A stretch of DNA of 16,394 nt from NCBI GenBank assembly GCA_049613665.1, contig JBMZCV010000120.1, positions 1 through 16,394 on the forward strand, given 5' to 3'. A program made the translations under genes and the position numbers. This document shows positions 1 to 8,300 of the stretch, piece after piece. How positions within the stretch are numbered: position 1 is the stretch's first letter; every line of letters starts with the position of its first letter. Under the pieces are notes generated by a model. The model saw only the letters and a program-made list of their open reading frames with translations. It was not told the DNA's origin and did not search any database. Source of the stretch: JBMZCV01 sp049613665. Lineage in GTDB: Bacteria > Bacteroidota > Bacteroidia > Chitinophagales > UBA2359.

Positions 1-237
1 CACTCACCACATTCATCAACGATAGCTGTTCCGTTGAGAGTTCCATTGCAATCAATGCAAAGGTTAAAATTCACATCGTTAATATCTAAACATTCACCAC
101 ATTCATCAATGATAGCTGTTCCATTGGGAGTTCCATTGCAATCAACGCAAAGATTAAAGTTTACATCATTTATATCTAAACACTCACCACATTCATCAAC
201 GATAGCTGTTCCGTTGAGAGTTCCATTGCAATCAACA
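1..237 (-). repeat. 90-bp in-frame tandem repeat (30-residue Cys-rich units)
   Basis: Units lie at 1-90, 91-180 and 181-237 (partial), period exactly 90 bp, and the repeat continues off the left edge. The first 55 bases of the first and third units are identical, while the middle unit differs from both at about four positions in the same stretch. The unit encodes DCNGTxNGTAxxDECGEC followed by LDINDVNFNLC. Such arrays can change copy number by slippage or recombination, which would lengthen or shorten the protein without a frameshift. Confidence 0.9.
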
Positions 238-923
238 GGTATTGATGATAAAGCACATATTGCATCAATATCAGCCCCTGGAGTTTCGCCTCCGCAAGGT
301 TGATAAATATCTGTGACTTTTATAGCATCGAATTGAAGTGTGGCAAAATCGTAGCCTATTGCAAAAGCATCAATATCTATAGCCGTTGTTGCTCCAGCAA
401 TTATTCCAAACTCATAATAGCCATCATTATTAGAATCTATTATTCCCTCTATGTCCAAAATATCAATAGTACTTTGATTGAAAGGTCGCAGTTCAATTTC
501 AGAAGCTTCTACTTGTGGCCCAACTTCAAAAACCCAAATATCAGGAGCATTATCGCTTGAGTTTACGATAAGGTTATTGTTGAAGCCGAGAATAAGTGAA
601 CCACCTTCGCCTAAACTTACGCTTTGCCCAGCTCCAACAGTATTCCAGTTGCTCACACCTAAAGCAGCATCAGGATTGATATTAGTGTTGTCTGGCAAAC
701 AAGCAGGAGCAAAGGAGATGACGTAATCGGCAAACGACAAGCCATCTTCAAAACAAGTGAGGCAGCCATTATTTGATAAATTAGAACAGTCGATATCTAA
801 ACAATCTATTTGGCCATCGCCATCGTTGTCTAATCCATCTGAGCAAGCAAGGGGAGTGTTTTCTTGAGCATGTATCATACTTGATAGCATTAACATGACT
901 AAAATACAAATGTTACATTTCAT
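1..923 (-). CDS. Secreted Cys-rich repeat protein, C-terminus beyond window edge
   Basis: Reading from the ATG at 923 the frame stays open to the window edge (307 codons), so this is the N-terminal part of a longer protein. Residues 1-19 form a signal peptide, with likely cleavage after IHA (before Q20). Residues about 27-45 hold an Asp/Asn-rich stretch (DGLDNDGDGQIDC) of the type that binds calcium in thrombospondin type 3-like segments. Residues about 50-227 form one domain with the pattern ALGVSNW...SLGEGGSLILGF...DIWVFE, which I associate with a beta-sandwich module of secreted bacterial proteins, though I cannot name the family. From about residue 230 a 30-residue repeat begins (DCNGTxNGTAIVDECGECLD...), seen 2.7 times before the edge, with four Cys per unit (CNG, ECGEC, LC). 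The function is unknown; a T9SS-exported surface or adhesive role is inference. The T9SS sorting domain would lie outside the window. Confidence 0.8.
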   Translation of the reverse strand, partial: MKCNICILVMLMLSSMIHAQENTPLACSDGLDNDGDGQIDCLDIDCSNLSNNGCLTCFEDGLSFADYVISFAPACLPDNTNINPDAALGVSNWNTVGAGQSVSLGEGGSLILGFNNNLIVNSSDNAPDIWVFEVGPQVEASEIELRPFNQSTIDILDIEGIIDSNNDGYYEFGIIAGATTAIDIDAFAIGYDFATLQFDAIKVTDIYQPCGGETPGADIDAICALSSIPVDCNGTLNGTAIVDECGECLDINDVNFNLCVDCNGTPNGTAIIDECGECLDINDVNFNLCIDCNGTLNGTAIVDECGE

Positions 924-1190
924 ATTTTTGGTTTTTAAGAATGATGTAAGTAGTCGAACAGGGTTATTCTACAAATTGCGAAAATTAACAAACTGAGTAT
1001 CAATAGGTTGGCATAAAACAATGTGTATAATAAATAATGTTTGCTACTTAAATTGTAACTGTTTAGATATGAGTTTTTGAGATAAAAAATCGAGCTACCT
1101 TTTAGCTAAAATTGTCATAACGTAAATAATTACTCTAAACTAATGTTTATTTATTGTGCTTCAAAAATAGGCAATAAAGCCTACAAAAGC

Positions 1191-1229
1191 AAAAACCGAC
1201 TAAAGAAAAGATACTTCAGTCGGTTTTTT
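1191..1229. terminator. Hairpin terminator, usable in both directions
   Basis: Arms AAAAACCGACT (1191-1201) and AGTCGGTTTTT (1218-1228) pair perfectly over 11 bp. After one mismatch the stem may extend by AAG/CTT into the loop. A T-run follows on the plus strand (to 1229) and a T-rich stretch follows on the minus strand. It does not lie just downstream of any gene seen here, so it either ends an unannotated small transcript or insulates the two divergent genes. Confidence 0.75.
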
Positions 1230-1327
1230 CATTCATTAACCAATCTAATTAAACCAAAAAAACATTTATTTATGAAACATATTTAAAAAGAAATAAAAAA
1301 ACAAAACGTATGTTTGTATTTACATAG

Positions 1328-1335
1328 CAAAGATA
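1328..1335 (-). promoter_or_regulatory. Candidate -7 element TATCTTTG (minus strand)
   Basis: On the minus strand this reads TATCTTTG, a full match to the Bacteroidota TAnnTTTG -7 consensus. I do not see a good TTTG -33 box 19-21 bases upstream, so support is partial. A transcript starting here would run leftward about 135 nt to the hairpin at 1191-1229, or read on to the repeat protein at 923. Confidence 0.3.
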
Positions 1336-1728
1336 CAAGAACAGCTTTTGATAATGTGTTAAAGAATGTTTGTGTCAAGTTAAATTGTGTTAAACTCAGT
1401 CTTATGTTTTGATATATGATAGTTTTACGCCATTTTCATAAACGTTTTTTTTCTAAATATCGTTATTTCAAATACAACTAATAGCCAAAAAAGATGTCTA
1501 AGAATTTGTTTAAATTTTATTTTTTTGTACATCAGTAGTATTCAAAAATATTTACCTTGAATCGTGAAATTATTTTTATGCTGCTACTAAAAAAAACATT
1601 CTATCAAACATTTTAGGATTGATAACAAATTTGACTTTATCTCAAAGAGGTCGTATATTGACTTTTTGTTTTTATAATTAAAAATAATGTGACATCTCAT
1701 CGAAGCTAACACGCCGATTTTAAAAACG

Positions 1729-1759
1729 TTGGCACTTAGTTCGTAAAAAACTAGCTTTC
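1729..1759 (+). promoter_or_regulatory. Candidate promoter of the sensor kinase gene
   Basis: A TTG at 1729-1731 is followed after 20 bases by TAGCTTTC at 1752-1759, one base off the TAnnTTTG -7 consensus and with consensus spacing for a Bacteroidota sigma-A-type promoter. The kinase ATG lies 50 bases further on. This is pattern matching in very AT-rich DNA, so the call is weak. Confidence 0.3.
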
Positions 1760-1809
1760 TTTTAAAGAAATCTTTACCTTAACAATAGCAAACATTTTAA
1801 GCAAATAAG

Positions 1810-3738
1810 ATGAAAAATACACATATAAAAATACTTATTGCACTAATGGCAGCAGCTTTGACTGGTTTGGTCGTTTTGCAATATATATGGATAAAAGAAG
1901 CAATATCTACAAAAGAAGCACAATTTGACCATAATGTGAATGATGTGTTGCAGAAAATTTCACACAAAATAGAAAAGATAGAAGCTGCCGAATTGATGTT
2001 GAATCATTATAAAAAAACAAACCCTATCAATTTTATCAATCAGGTAGCGATAGGAGATACAACGACAAAAAAAGCAAACCCAACTTCGACACATCGAGTG
2101 CAATATACGCAAACTATTCAGCAAAATGATAGAGGTATGCAGGTGCAATCTGCTACTTATCAAACGACAGATTATGAGGAAGAAGTGGTTTTTATAGATG
2201 AAGAAAAGCGTGTGTTTCGAGTGTTGCGAAAAGATAATGATAATCCTAGAAGTGCTTTTTTGGGTATTCGGTCGCAAGCAGCACCAGCTCATTTAGGTTC
2301 GGGAGTATTGGTAACACAAGTGTTGAAAGATAGCCCTGCCGAAATTGCTGGTTTGCAAGATGGCGATGTCATCACGGCATTGGACGGAAAAAAAGTGAGA
2401 AGTGCTAAGGATATTCTTGATTTATTGAGCCAATATGAAGCGGGCAACGATATTAGCATTAGTTATAAAACAATACAGCGAGAATGCAGAATGGCAAATG
2501 CTTCGCCGCCCAATCAGATAGACGATAATAATTTAAAAATACCTCAAGATTTTGCGATTCGGCCTGCTTTTTTGCGTCAAAAGGCTTTTAATCAAACAAC
2601 ATTGGCGACCTTATCGGAGCGTGTAGAGCGAAATATAGAGCATTTTACGAGTTTGGCTTTTGAGATAAGCACCATAAATAAGCCGATAGAAGAGCGTGTC
2701 AATCCCAAAATTTTGGAAGAAACAGTACAATCTACTTTGGCTAATGCAGGCATCAATATGAAATATGAATACTGTTTGCAGGCAGGTAGTGAGTGTACGA
2801 TTTACAGCAATTGTGCCAATAACAAAAACTTGCTTTATACGCCTTATCGCAAGCATTTGTATCACGAAGCGGTGTTTTCGCAGCCAGCCGAGTTGTTGCT
2901 TTATTTTCCTGAAAAACAAAAGTATATTATGGGAGCTTCTGGGCTAATGCTAGGCTCTTCTTTGTTTTTTAATTTGATTATTATTATGATTTTCGGCTTT
3001 ACTATGCACACCATTATTCAGCAAAAAAAGCTATCGGATATGAAAACCGATTTTATCAATAATATGACTCATGAACTCAAAACGCCTATTTCGACTATTA
3101 AGTTGGCTTGCGAAATATTGACAGATAAACATTTGGCATTCAATGAAAGCCGTGTGCAAAGGTATGCTCATATTATTGATGATGAAAACAAGCGTTTGCA
3201 GAGTCATGTCGAAAAGGTATTGCAATATGCACGCCTCGAAAAAGGACAGTTGAAACTCAATATTGAAAGACTCGATATGCACGATATTTTGAGCGAAGCC
3301 CTCAATAAAATTTCTTTGCAAGTAGAAAAGAAAAATGGCGATATTTTTACTAAACTAGAAGCCAATGAATTTGTTATAGAAGGAGATAGAATGCACCTAA
3401 CCAATGTGATTTACAATTTGCTAGACAATGCGATAAAATATGCAAAAGAGGAAGAAGTGCCGAAAATTGAGGTGACAACTCGCTGCTCATCAACGCATTT
3501 TATTGTGGCTATCAAAGATAATGGCGTAGGTATGGGCAAAGAAACTTTGAAGAAAATATTTGATAAGTTTTATCGCATTCCAACAGGAAATATACACAAT
3601 GTAAAGGGATTTGGCTTGGGTTTGAGCTATGTAAAGTTGATGTTAGATGCTCATAATGGGGAAATTCAGGCTAGTAGCAAGCCGCAAAAAGGTAGCACTT
3701 TTGAATTTGCCTTGCCGTATGACCAAAGTATAAGTTAA
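1810..3738 (+). CDS. RprX-like sensor histidine kinase with periplasmic PDZ domain
   Basis: An inner-membrane sensor kinase of 642 residues that should autophosphorylate and pass phosphate to the response regulator encoded next. A first membrane segment lies at about 7-27 and a second at about 375-399, leaving a periplasmic region of some 345 residues. Inside it, residues about 148-222 form a DegP-like PDZ domain (FLGI..., GVLVTQVLKDSPAEIAGLQDGD, LDGKKV). Three regularly spaced Cys follow at 322, 328 and 334. On the cytoplasmic side are HisKA with the phospho-acceptor His421 (HELKTPIS), then HATPase_c with the N box around Asn536/Asn540, G1 DNGVGMG (570-576) and G2 GFGLGLSY (600-607); all catalytic motifs look intact. 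The segment just before the second membrane helix (LLLYFPEKQKYI) resembles RprX-type Bacteroidota kinases. The PDZ domain is the odd part and may sense misfolded C-termini in the envelope (inference). Confidence 0.92.
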   Translation: MKNTHIKILIALMAAALTGLVVLQYIWIKEAISTKEAQFDHNVNDVLQKISHKIEKIEAAELMLNHYKKTNPINFINQVAIGDTTTKKANPTSTHRVQYTQTIQQNDRGMQVQSATYQTTDYEEEVVFIDEEKRVFRVLRKDNDNPRSAFLGIRSQAAPAHLGSGVLVTQVLKDSPAEIAGLQDGDVITALDGKKVRSAKDILDLLSQYEAGNDISISYKTIQRECRMANASPPNQIDDNNLKIPQDFAIRPAFLRQKAFNQTTLATLSERVERNIEHFTSLAFEISTINKPIEERVNPKILEETVQSTLANAGINMKYEYCLQAGSECTIYSNCANNKNLLYTPYRKHLYHEAVFSQPAELLLYFPEKQKYIMGASGLMLGSSLFFNLIIIMIFGFTMHTIIQQKKLSDMKTDFINNMTHELKTPISTIKLACEILTDKHLAFNESRVQRYAHIIDDENKRLQSHVEKVLQYARLEKGQLKLNIERLDMHDILSEALNKISLQVEKKNGDIFTKLEANEFVIEGDRMHLTNVIYNLLDNAIKYAKEEEVPKIEVTTRCSSTHFIVAIKDNGVGMGKETLKKIFDKFYRIPTGNIHNVKGFGLGLSYVKLMLDAHNGEIQASSKPQKGSTFEFALPYDQSIS

Positions 3739-3817
3739 GAGGCTGTTTAAATGCTATCCTTTGGCTTAAAAAAATCTAACTTTTTCAGCATAAAAAAACA
3801 AAATTTAAACAGCCTCT
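3738..3817. repeat. Family X palindromic element, 80 bp, overlapping the kinase stop
   Basis: Perfect 15-bp inverted arms AGAGGCTGTTTAAAT (3738-3752) and ATTTAAACAGCCTCT (3803-3817) enclose 50 bp. The first base of the left arm is the last base of the kinase stop codon TAA (3736-3738). The left 37 bases (3738-3774) match the minus strand of 10562-10598 at 32 of 37 positions, so this is a dispersed element, not a private terminator. No T-run follows the right arm on the plus strand. A MITE-like or REP-like element is the best guess; no clear target-site duplication is seen. Confidence 0.7.
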
Positions 3818-3840
3818 AATTAGAGTTTCCAAATCAATCA

Positions 3841-3957
3841 TTAAGTAATCGTTCAGAAGTTTTTGGGCATTTCAGAACAAGATAACACCTTGATTTTCAA
3901 TGCGTTAGCCACTAAACGAATGCTTTATTAAATAGTACTTGGTACTTAAAATAAAAA
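3841..3957 (+). repeat. Family Y dispersed repeat, copy A
   Basis: The 40-base core at 3841-3880, starting TTAAGTAATCGTTCAGAAG, matches 14384-14423 at 36 of 40 positions and 12929-12969 with five substitutions and one inserted base. The core can fold as GTTCaGAA / TTCaGAAC around a GGG-containing loop. Copy A seems the longest: further right it shares GCCACTAAA (about 3907) with copy B and GGTACTTAAAA (about 3950) with copy C. Together with element X it fills nearly all of the kinase-regulator spacer. Confidence 0.7.
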
Positions 3958-3968
3958 TTAAAAAAAAT

Positions 3969-4661
3969 ATGAAAAATACACGATTATTGCTTGTAGAAGA
4001 TGACCCAAATTTAGGGGATATTTTGAGTGAATATTTGTCTTTGAAAGGCTATGATACGGTTTTGTGCAAAAACGGTTCGGAAGGCTACAATACATTTTTG
4101 AAACAAACTTTCGATATGTGCATTCTTGATGTGATGATGCCTATTATGGATGGTTTTACTTTGGCACAAAAAATAAGAGAAACGAATGAGCAAGTTCCTA
4201 TTGTTTTTTTGACTGCAAAGTCGTTGAAAGAAGATAAGCTAAAGGGTTTTAAAAAAGGTGGTGATGATTATATTACGAAGCCTTTTAGTATGGAAGAATT
4301 GCAGTTGCGTATTGATGCTATTTTGAGACGCTGCCAACAGCAAAATCTTGTAAAGCCAGAAGCAGATGAATATAGTATAGGAAATTATGTGTTTAATCAT
4401 ATAAAACAGACGCTTATATATGATGAAAAACAGCAAAAACTTACGACAAAGGAAAGTGCATTGCTAAAAATTTTGAGCCAATATAAAAATCAAGTGATGC
4501 CACGAGAAATTGCTTTGAAAACAATTTGGGGAGAGGATAATTATTTTACGGCTCGTAGTATGGATGTTTTTATTACGAAGCTTCGCAAATATCTGAAAAA
4601 AGATAATGTCGTCAGCATTATTAATGTGCATGGAAAAGGCTATAAGTTGATTGATAAGTAG
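3969..4661 (+). CDS. RprY-like OmpR-family response regulator
   Basis: A DNA-binding transcription regulator of 230 residues, partner of the kinase upstream. The receiver domain (about 3-118) has the acidic pair Asp11-Asp12, the phospho-acceptor Asp54 (CILDVMMP), Thr82 and Lys104 (TKPF). The C-terminal winged helix (about 132-229) shows the OmpR/PhoB features LTTKESALLKIL, then RSMDVFITKLRKYL and HGKGYKL. I chose the ATG at 3969 because the family starts with KxRxLLVEDD; an upstream in-frame TTG at 3939 would add ten Lys-rich residues translated from repeat DNA. The A-rich sequence before the ATG, with no Shine-Dalgarno motif, is usual for the phylum. The spacer to the kinase is 230 bp of repeat DNA, long for such a pair, so independent transcription is possible. 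The first 13 bases of its ORF equal those of the kinase ORF. Confidence 0.93.
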   Translation: MKNTRLLLVEDDPNLGDILSEYLSLKGYDTVLCKNGSEGYNTFLKQTFDMCILDVMMPIMDGFTLAQKIRETNEQVPIVFLTAKSLKEDKLKGFKKGGDDYITKPFSMEELQLRIDAILRRCQQQNLVKPEADEYSIGNYVFNHIKQTLIYDEKQQKLTTKESALLKILSQYKNQVMPREIALKTIWGEDNYFTARSMDVFITKLRKYLKKDNVVSIINVHGKGYKLIDK

Positions 4662-4697
4662 TTTTTTTTAACAACAGTTTGGACATTGATACGTTTT

Positions 4698-5282
4698 TTT
4701 ATCAAAGTTTTAAACATACTATTTTTTTTAGGCTAAGGCAACCAATATTTGCAAACTTTATAGCCTTTTGAGCTGAAAAATAGTATGTTTGGCTTGCCAA
4801 AAAGTGTTTTTTATTAACTGAAAATTGTTATAAAAAATGTCCGATTTATCAAAGTTTTAAACATACTATTTTTTTTAGGCTGAGGCAACCGATATTTGCA
4901 AACTTTATAGCCTTTTGAGCTGAAAAATAGTATGTTTGGCTTGCCAAAAAGTGTTTTTTATTAACTGAAAATTGTTATAAAAAATGTCCGATTTATCAAA
5001 GTTTTAAACATACTATTTTTTTTAGGCTGAGGCAACCGATATTTGCAAACTTTATAGCCTTTTGAGCTGAAAAATAGTATGTTTGGCTTGCCAAAAAGTG
5101 TTTTTTATTAACTGAAAATTGTTATAAAAAATGTCCGATTTATCAAAGTTTTAAACATACTATTTTTTTTAGGCTGAGGCAACCGATATTTGCAAACTTT
5201 ATAGCCTTTTGAGCTGAAAAATAGTATGTTTGGCTTGCCAAAAAGTGTTTTTTATTAACTGAAAATTGTTATAAAAAATGTC
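4698..5282. repeat. Family P array: four head-to-tail 147-bp palindromic units
   Basis: Units begin with ATCAAAG at 4701, 4848, 4995 and 5142, a period of exactly 147 bp; the last unit breaks off after 5282. Units 2, 3 and 4 are identical as read. Unit 1 differs at two places (GGCTAAGG and CCAATATT, versus GGCTGAGG and CCGATATT). Each unit carries a palindrome with perfect 15-bp arms AAACATACTATTTTT and AAAAATAGTATGTTT (unit 1: 4712-4726 and 4776-4790), spanning 79 bp. Inside the arms GCT/AGC and AAGGC/GCCTT can pair further; in units 2-4 the A-to-G change turns an A-T pair into G-T, keeping the stem. Right of the palindrome lies TTGGC-TT-GCCAA and about 50 bp of unpaired AT-rich tail. A diverged solo copy lies at 11392-11535, so this is a dispersed element that amplified here. 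Confidence 0.95.
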
Positions 5283-5288
5283 ACAAAA

Positions 5289-5331
5289 AAAAGCAGCATT
5301 CAAAATATCATTTTATTTGAATGCTGCTTTT
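5289..5331. terminator. Strong bidirectional terminator
   Basis: A 16-bp perfect stem, AAAAGCAGCATTCAAA (5289-5304) with TTTGAATGCTGCTTTT (5316-5331), and an 11-base loop. On the minus strand an eight-T run follows, so it is a canonical intrinsic terminator for the surface-protein gene ending at 5355. On the plus strand TTTTCTATTTTT follows, so it can also stop read-through from the response regulator and repeat array. Confidence 0.9.
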
Positions 5332-5354
5332 CTATTTTTAAACTGTCTTTTTAT

Positions 5355-8300
5355 TTATCGAATCAAAGTTGTATTTCCTTTCAAAAACAAATCTCTTGTG
5401 CCTTTGCAATCTGTGATTTTCGCTTTACACCACCACGCATATACGCCAATATCGGTTTCGGCATCTTTCACAAAACCGTCCCAGCCTTGCGTCATATCTG
5501 TGGTTGCAAAAACTTGATTTCCCCAACGGTTATAGACTTCAAAAGAATAATCGCTGATGTCGCCTGTCAAAACAGGTTGTAGCATATCATTTACATTGTC
5601 ATTATTTGGAGTAAATGCTGTTGGTATCAAAACAGGATTGTTGATGTCTGGCAAAGCAATATAATCAACAAAAACATCATCGCTTACTGTTTCGCAGTTC
5701 GTAGTCAGTTCAACACTATAAGTGCCAGCCTCTGTAACCAAAAAATCTGTACCACTAGAACCATCTTGCCAACGAATTTCTACGCCACTTTGTAGTTCTG
5801 GCAAAGCCAAAGTAAGTGTTTCGCCCTGACAAAGCGTTTGGTCTTCGCCCAAATTGATAGGAGGAAAGGCAGCAAAATTATTGATAACAATTTCGTCTGT
5901 TGCCATACAACCATTTATAGACACATCTACACTATAAGTACCTCCTTGATTAACAGTTCTTATAGGTTCGGTAGAGCCATCATTCCACAAAAAGCTAACA
6001 TTTTCGAGATTATCCATTGCTGTTGTAGCGTCTAAAATATACTCTTCGCCAGCACAAATCACAACATCATCGCCCAAATCTATTTGCGGATTGCCACCAA
6101 AAACGACAATACTATCGACAACCAAACAATTGTCAGCAAAATGAACTGTAACAGTGTAAGTGCCTGCTTCTGTTGCAGTAAAAATAGCATCTGAGCTACC
6201 ATCTTGCCATTCATAGTTTGCACCATTTGTTGTTACATCAAGCGTAATACTTTCATCGCCGCAAATATTGGCATCTGCTCCCAAATCAATAACAGGAGGC
6301 TCTTGAAAGCTCACATTGATGGTATCTGTTGTGATACAAGCACCCAAAGCTACGGCTACCCAATATTCGCCATCTTCCGAAATATCTATGATAGCATCAT
6401 TTGAGCCATTAGACCACAAATGAGTTGCTCCCTCTAGTGTTGCATCTAGCGTGTGAATATTTCCACATATTAGTGTATCATTTCCCAAATTAATGGCAGC
6501 ACTTATGAGCGTTACATGAAAGCTATCTACTTGAAAACAGTTTTCCAAATTCTCGAAAGAAGTTTGCACCCAATAAGTACCAGATTCTAAGGTGTTGAAC
6601 TCTTGTTCGGTAGAGCCATCTTGCCATAGATAAGCGACATCATCATCAACATCTGGAGCCGCAAGAGCCGCTACTTCATTTTCGCAAATATTTACTTCAT
6701 GTATAATTGGGTCTTCATTGTTTAAGGTAATAATTTTTATATATGCTGTATCTGCTTGATTGCAACTTGTTGGGTCAGTCACGATTAATTGAACATTAAA
6801 AATACCTGGTTCTTCAAAAGTATGTGTTGGTTCATCTTCATTACTCGTATTGCCGTCGGCAAAATCCCATAAAAATACTGTTCCTGAGCTTCCTAAATTA
6901 GAAAAATCAACTGTTAGAGGCGTGCAACCAATCGAGCCGCTCGGAGCGTTGGCTACTGCATTTACACTAGGCACTTGAAAGTCAATTTTGAAAACGCCAA
7001 TGTCCCACGAAGTAGATTGATTTGGAGCATAAGCATCGGCATTGGTCTGAAAACCACCACCACTACAAACGGCTTGATAAACGATACCATTGTCATCGAA
7101 ACGGCTCGTGCCGCCATCAACATGATTACCTGTATAGTAAGTAGCATAGAATAGTCCCATACCATTTTGTTCCAAAACGCCCACATAAAAGCCTCCATTG
7201 TTGAGAATTGCATCGTCTGTTGTTTCGAGTTCAGCTACAGCATTGTATCCAGAAAAATAGATATAGCCACAATTATCTACCATAAAAGCATCTGGCACTA
7301 GACCAAAACCGCCAAAAAATCCACCACCACCAACTGCAGTTGAATATTTTAGTGTTGCTAAGTCTGGTTTGAAAGAAGCAATAAATTGTTTGCTGTCTGC
7401 TTGAGCATAAACTCCAGCAGGCGTAAGTGGAACAGTTCCTTCTGTTTGTCCATAAATAGCTACATCATCTTCATTGTCTATATCAATAAAAAATGCCAAA
7501 TCATTGGAACTTGTACCCCAAAACGTACTATTCAAAATTGTAGAACCATCATCAGAAATATACAAGATATAAGCATCTAAACTATTGTTGTGTGTTTCTT
7601 GATAGCCTCCCGCAACACTAGGAAAATCATCGCTGCCTGCCGCACCACAAACATATACATTATAATCTGCATCTATTCGTAAGCCATAGCACATATCGCT
7701 ACCAGAACTACCCAAATATGTACTCCATTCCAATTCGGATAAGTCTTCATTAAGCTTAAAAAGCACACCATCTTGCCCAGCTATTGAAGTTGGTTGAATG
7801 GCATTGACTGTTGGAAAATTACTTGAACTTGTGCAACTAGCAATATAAGTGTTTCCAAAAAAGTCTGCTATTATTTCTCCACGATATTGGTCACCATAAT
7901 TAGTAGAAGCAGTATTACGACCATCAACATCTGAGCCTCCCATATAGGTAGAGCCTACAATGTCTGAACCATCTGGCGTAAGCACCGTTACCACAATATC
8001 AGAAGTACCACCGCCATAAGTGCTATCATAGGCATTGCTCGAAGTTGGATAATTGTTTGATTCTGACGAACCGTAAACGTGCAAGTTGAGATTTAAATCG
8101 GCAAAAAGACTATGTGGATAATCGCTTCCATTGCCACCCAAAAAAGTCGCATAAGTCAAGCTTGTACCTGTCGGATTGAGTTTGCTAATCGCAATATCTG
8201 TTTGACCACCACCATAAGAAGTTTGAAATGCACCTGTATTGGTTGGATAATCTGAATCGAAAGAGATAGCGCCTGTTAGTATATTGCCTTCTGAATCGAA

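Larger units (their letters stand above)
924..1809. other. 886-bp AT-rich gap between divergent genes
   Basis: No convincing gene is seen. The gap separates the start of the repeat protein (minus) from the start of the sensor kinase (plus), so it must hold both promoters. It contains the strong hairpin at 1191-1229, a small hairpin TAGGC-N6-GCCTA around 1168-1183, a TATCTTTG promoter-like octamer on the minus strand at 1328-1335, and a kinase promoter candidate at 1729-1759. A 10-bp TAAGTAGTCG at 947-956 matches the start of repeat family Y, but is too short to call. A short ATG-initiated frame at about 1143-1284 runs through the terminator hairpin and looks fortuitous. Confidence 0.6.
4662..5354. 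other. Convergent gap filled by a repeat array and a terminator
   Basis: The 693 bp between the regulator stop (plus) and the surface-protein stop (minus) contain no gene. About 585 bp are the P-element array (4698-5282) and the rest is mainly the terminator hairpin at 5289-5331. A T-run directly follows the regulator stop at 4661-4668 without a clear hairpin before it, so the first P-element palindrome may serve as its terminator. Confidence 0.85.

Noticed and set aside
34..726. Plus-strand open frames opposite the repeat protein
   Set aside because: They are antisense shadows of a continuous minus-strand frame with signal peptide and Cys repeats; their compositions are not protein-like.
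3939..3968. TTG start giving a ten-residue longer response regulator
   Set aside because: The extra residues are Lys-rich, come from the repeat-derived spacer and precede the normal family start at the ATG at 3969.
4698..5282. CRISPR array
   Set aside because: The 147-bp units abut head to tail with no variable spacers, the period is far too long, and no cas genes are in the window.
4698..5282. Retron or other msr/msd-type RNA array
   Set aside because: No reverse transcriptase is encoded nearby and the palindrome does not show the expected branched msr-msd arrangement.
5278..5517. Plus-strand frame beginning at the end of the repeat array
   Set aside because: It runs through the terminator hairpin and then antisense to the gliding-type C-terminal domain of the surface protein.
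6962..7213. Second minus-strand frame inside the large surface-protein gene
   Set aside because: It is an alternative frame within an intact, domain-rich coding region; there is no sign of a frameshift.
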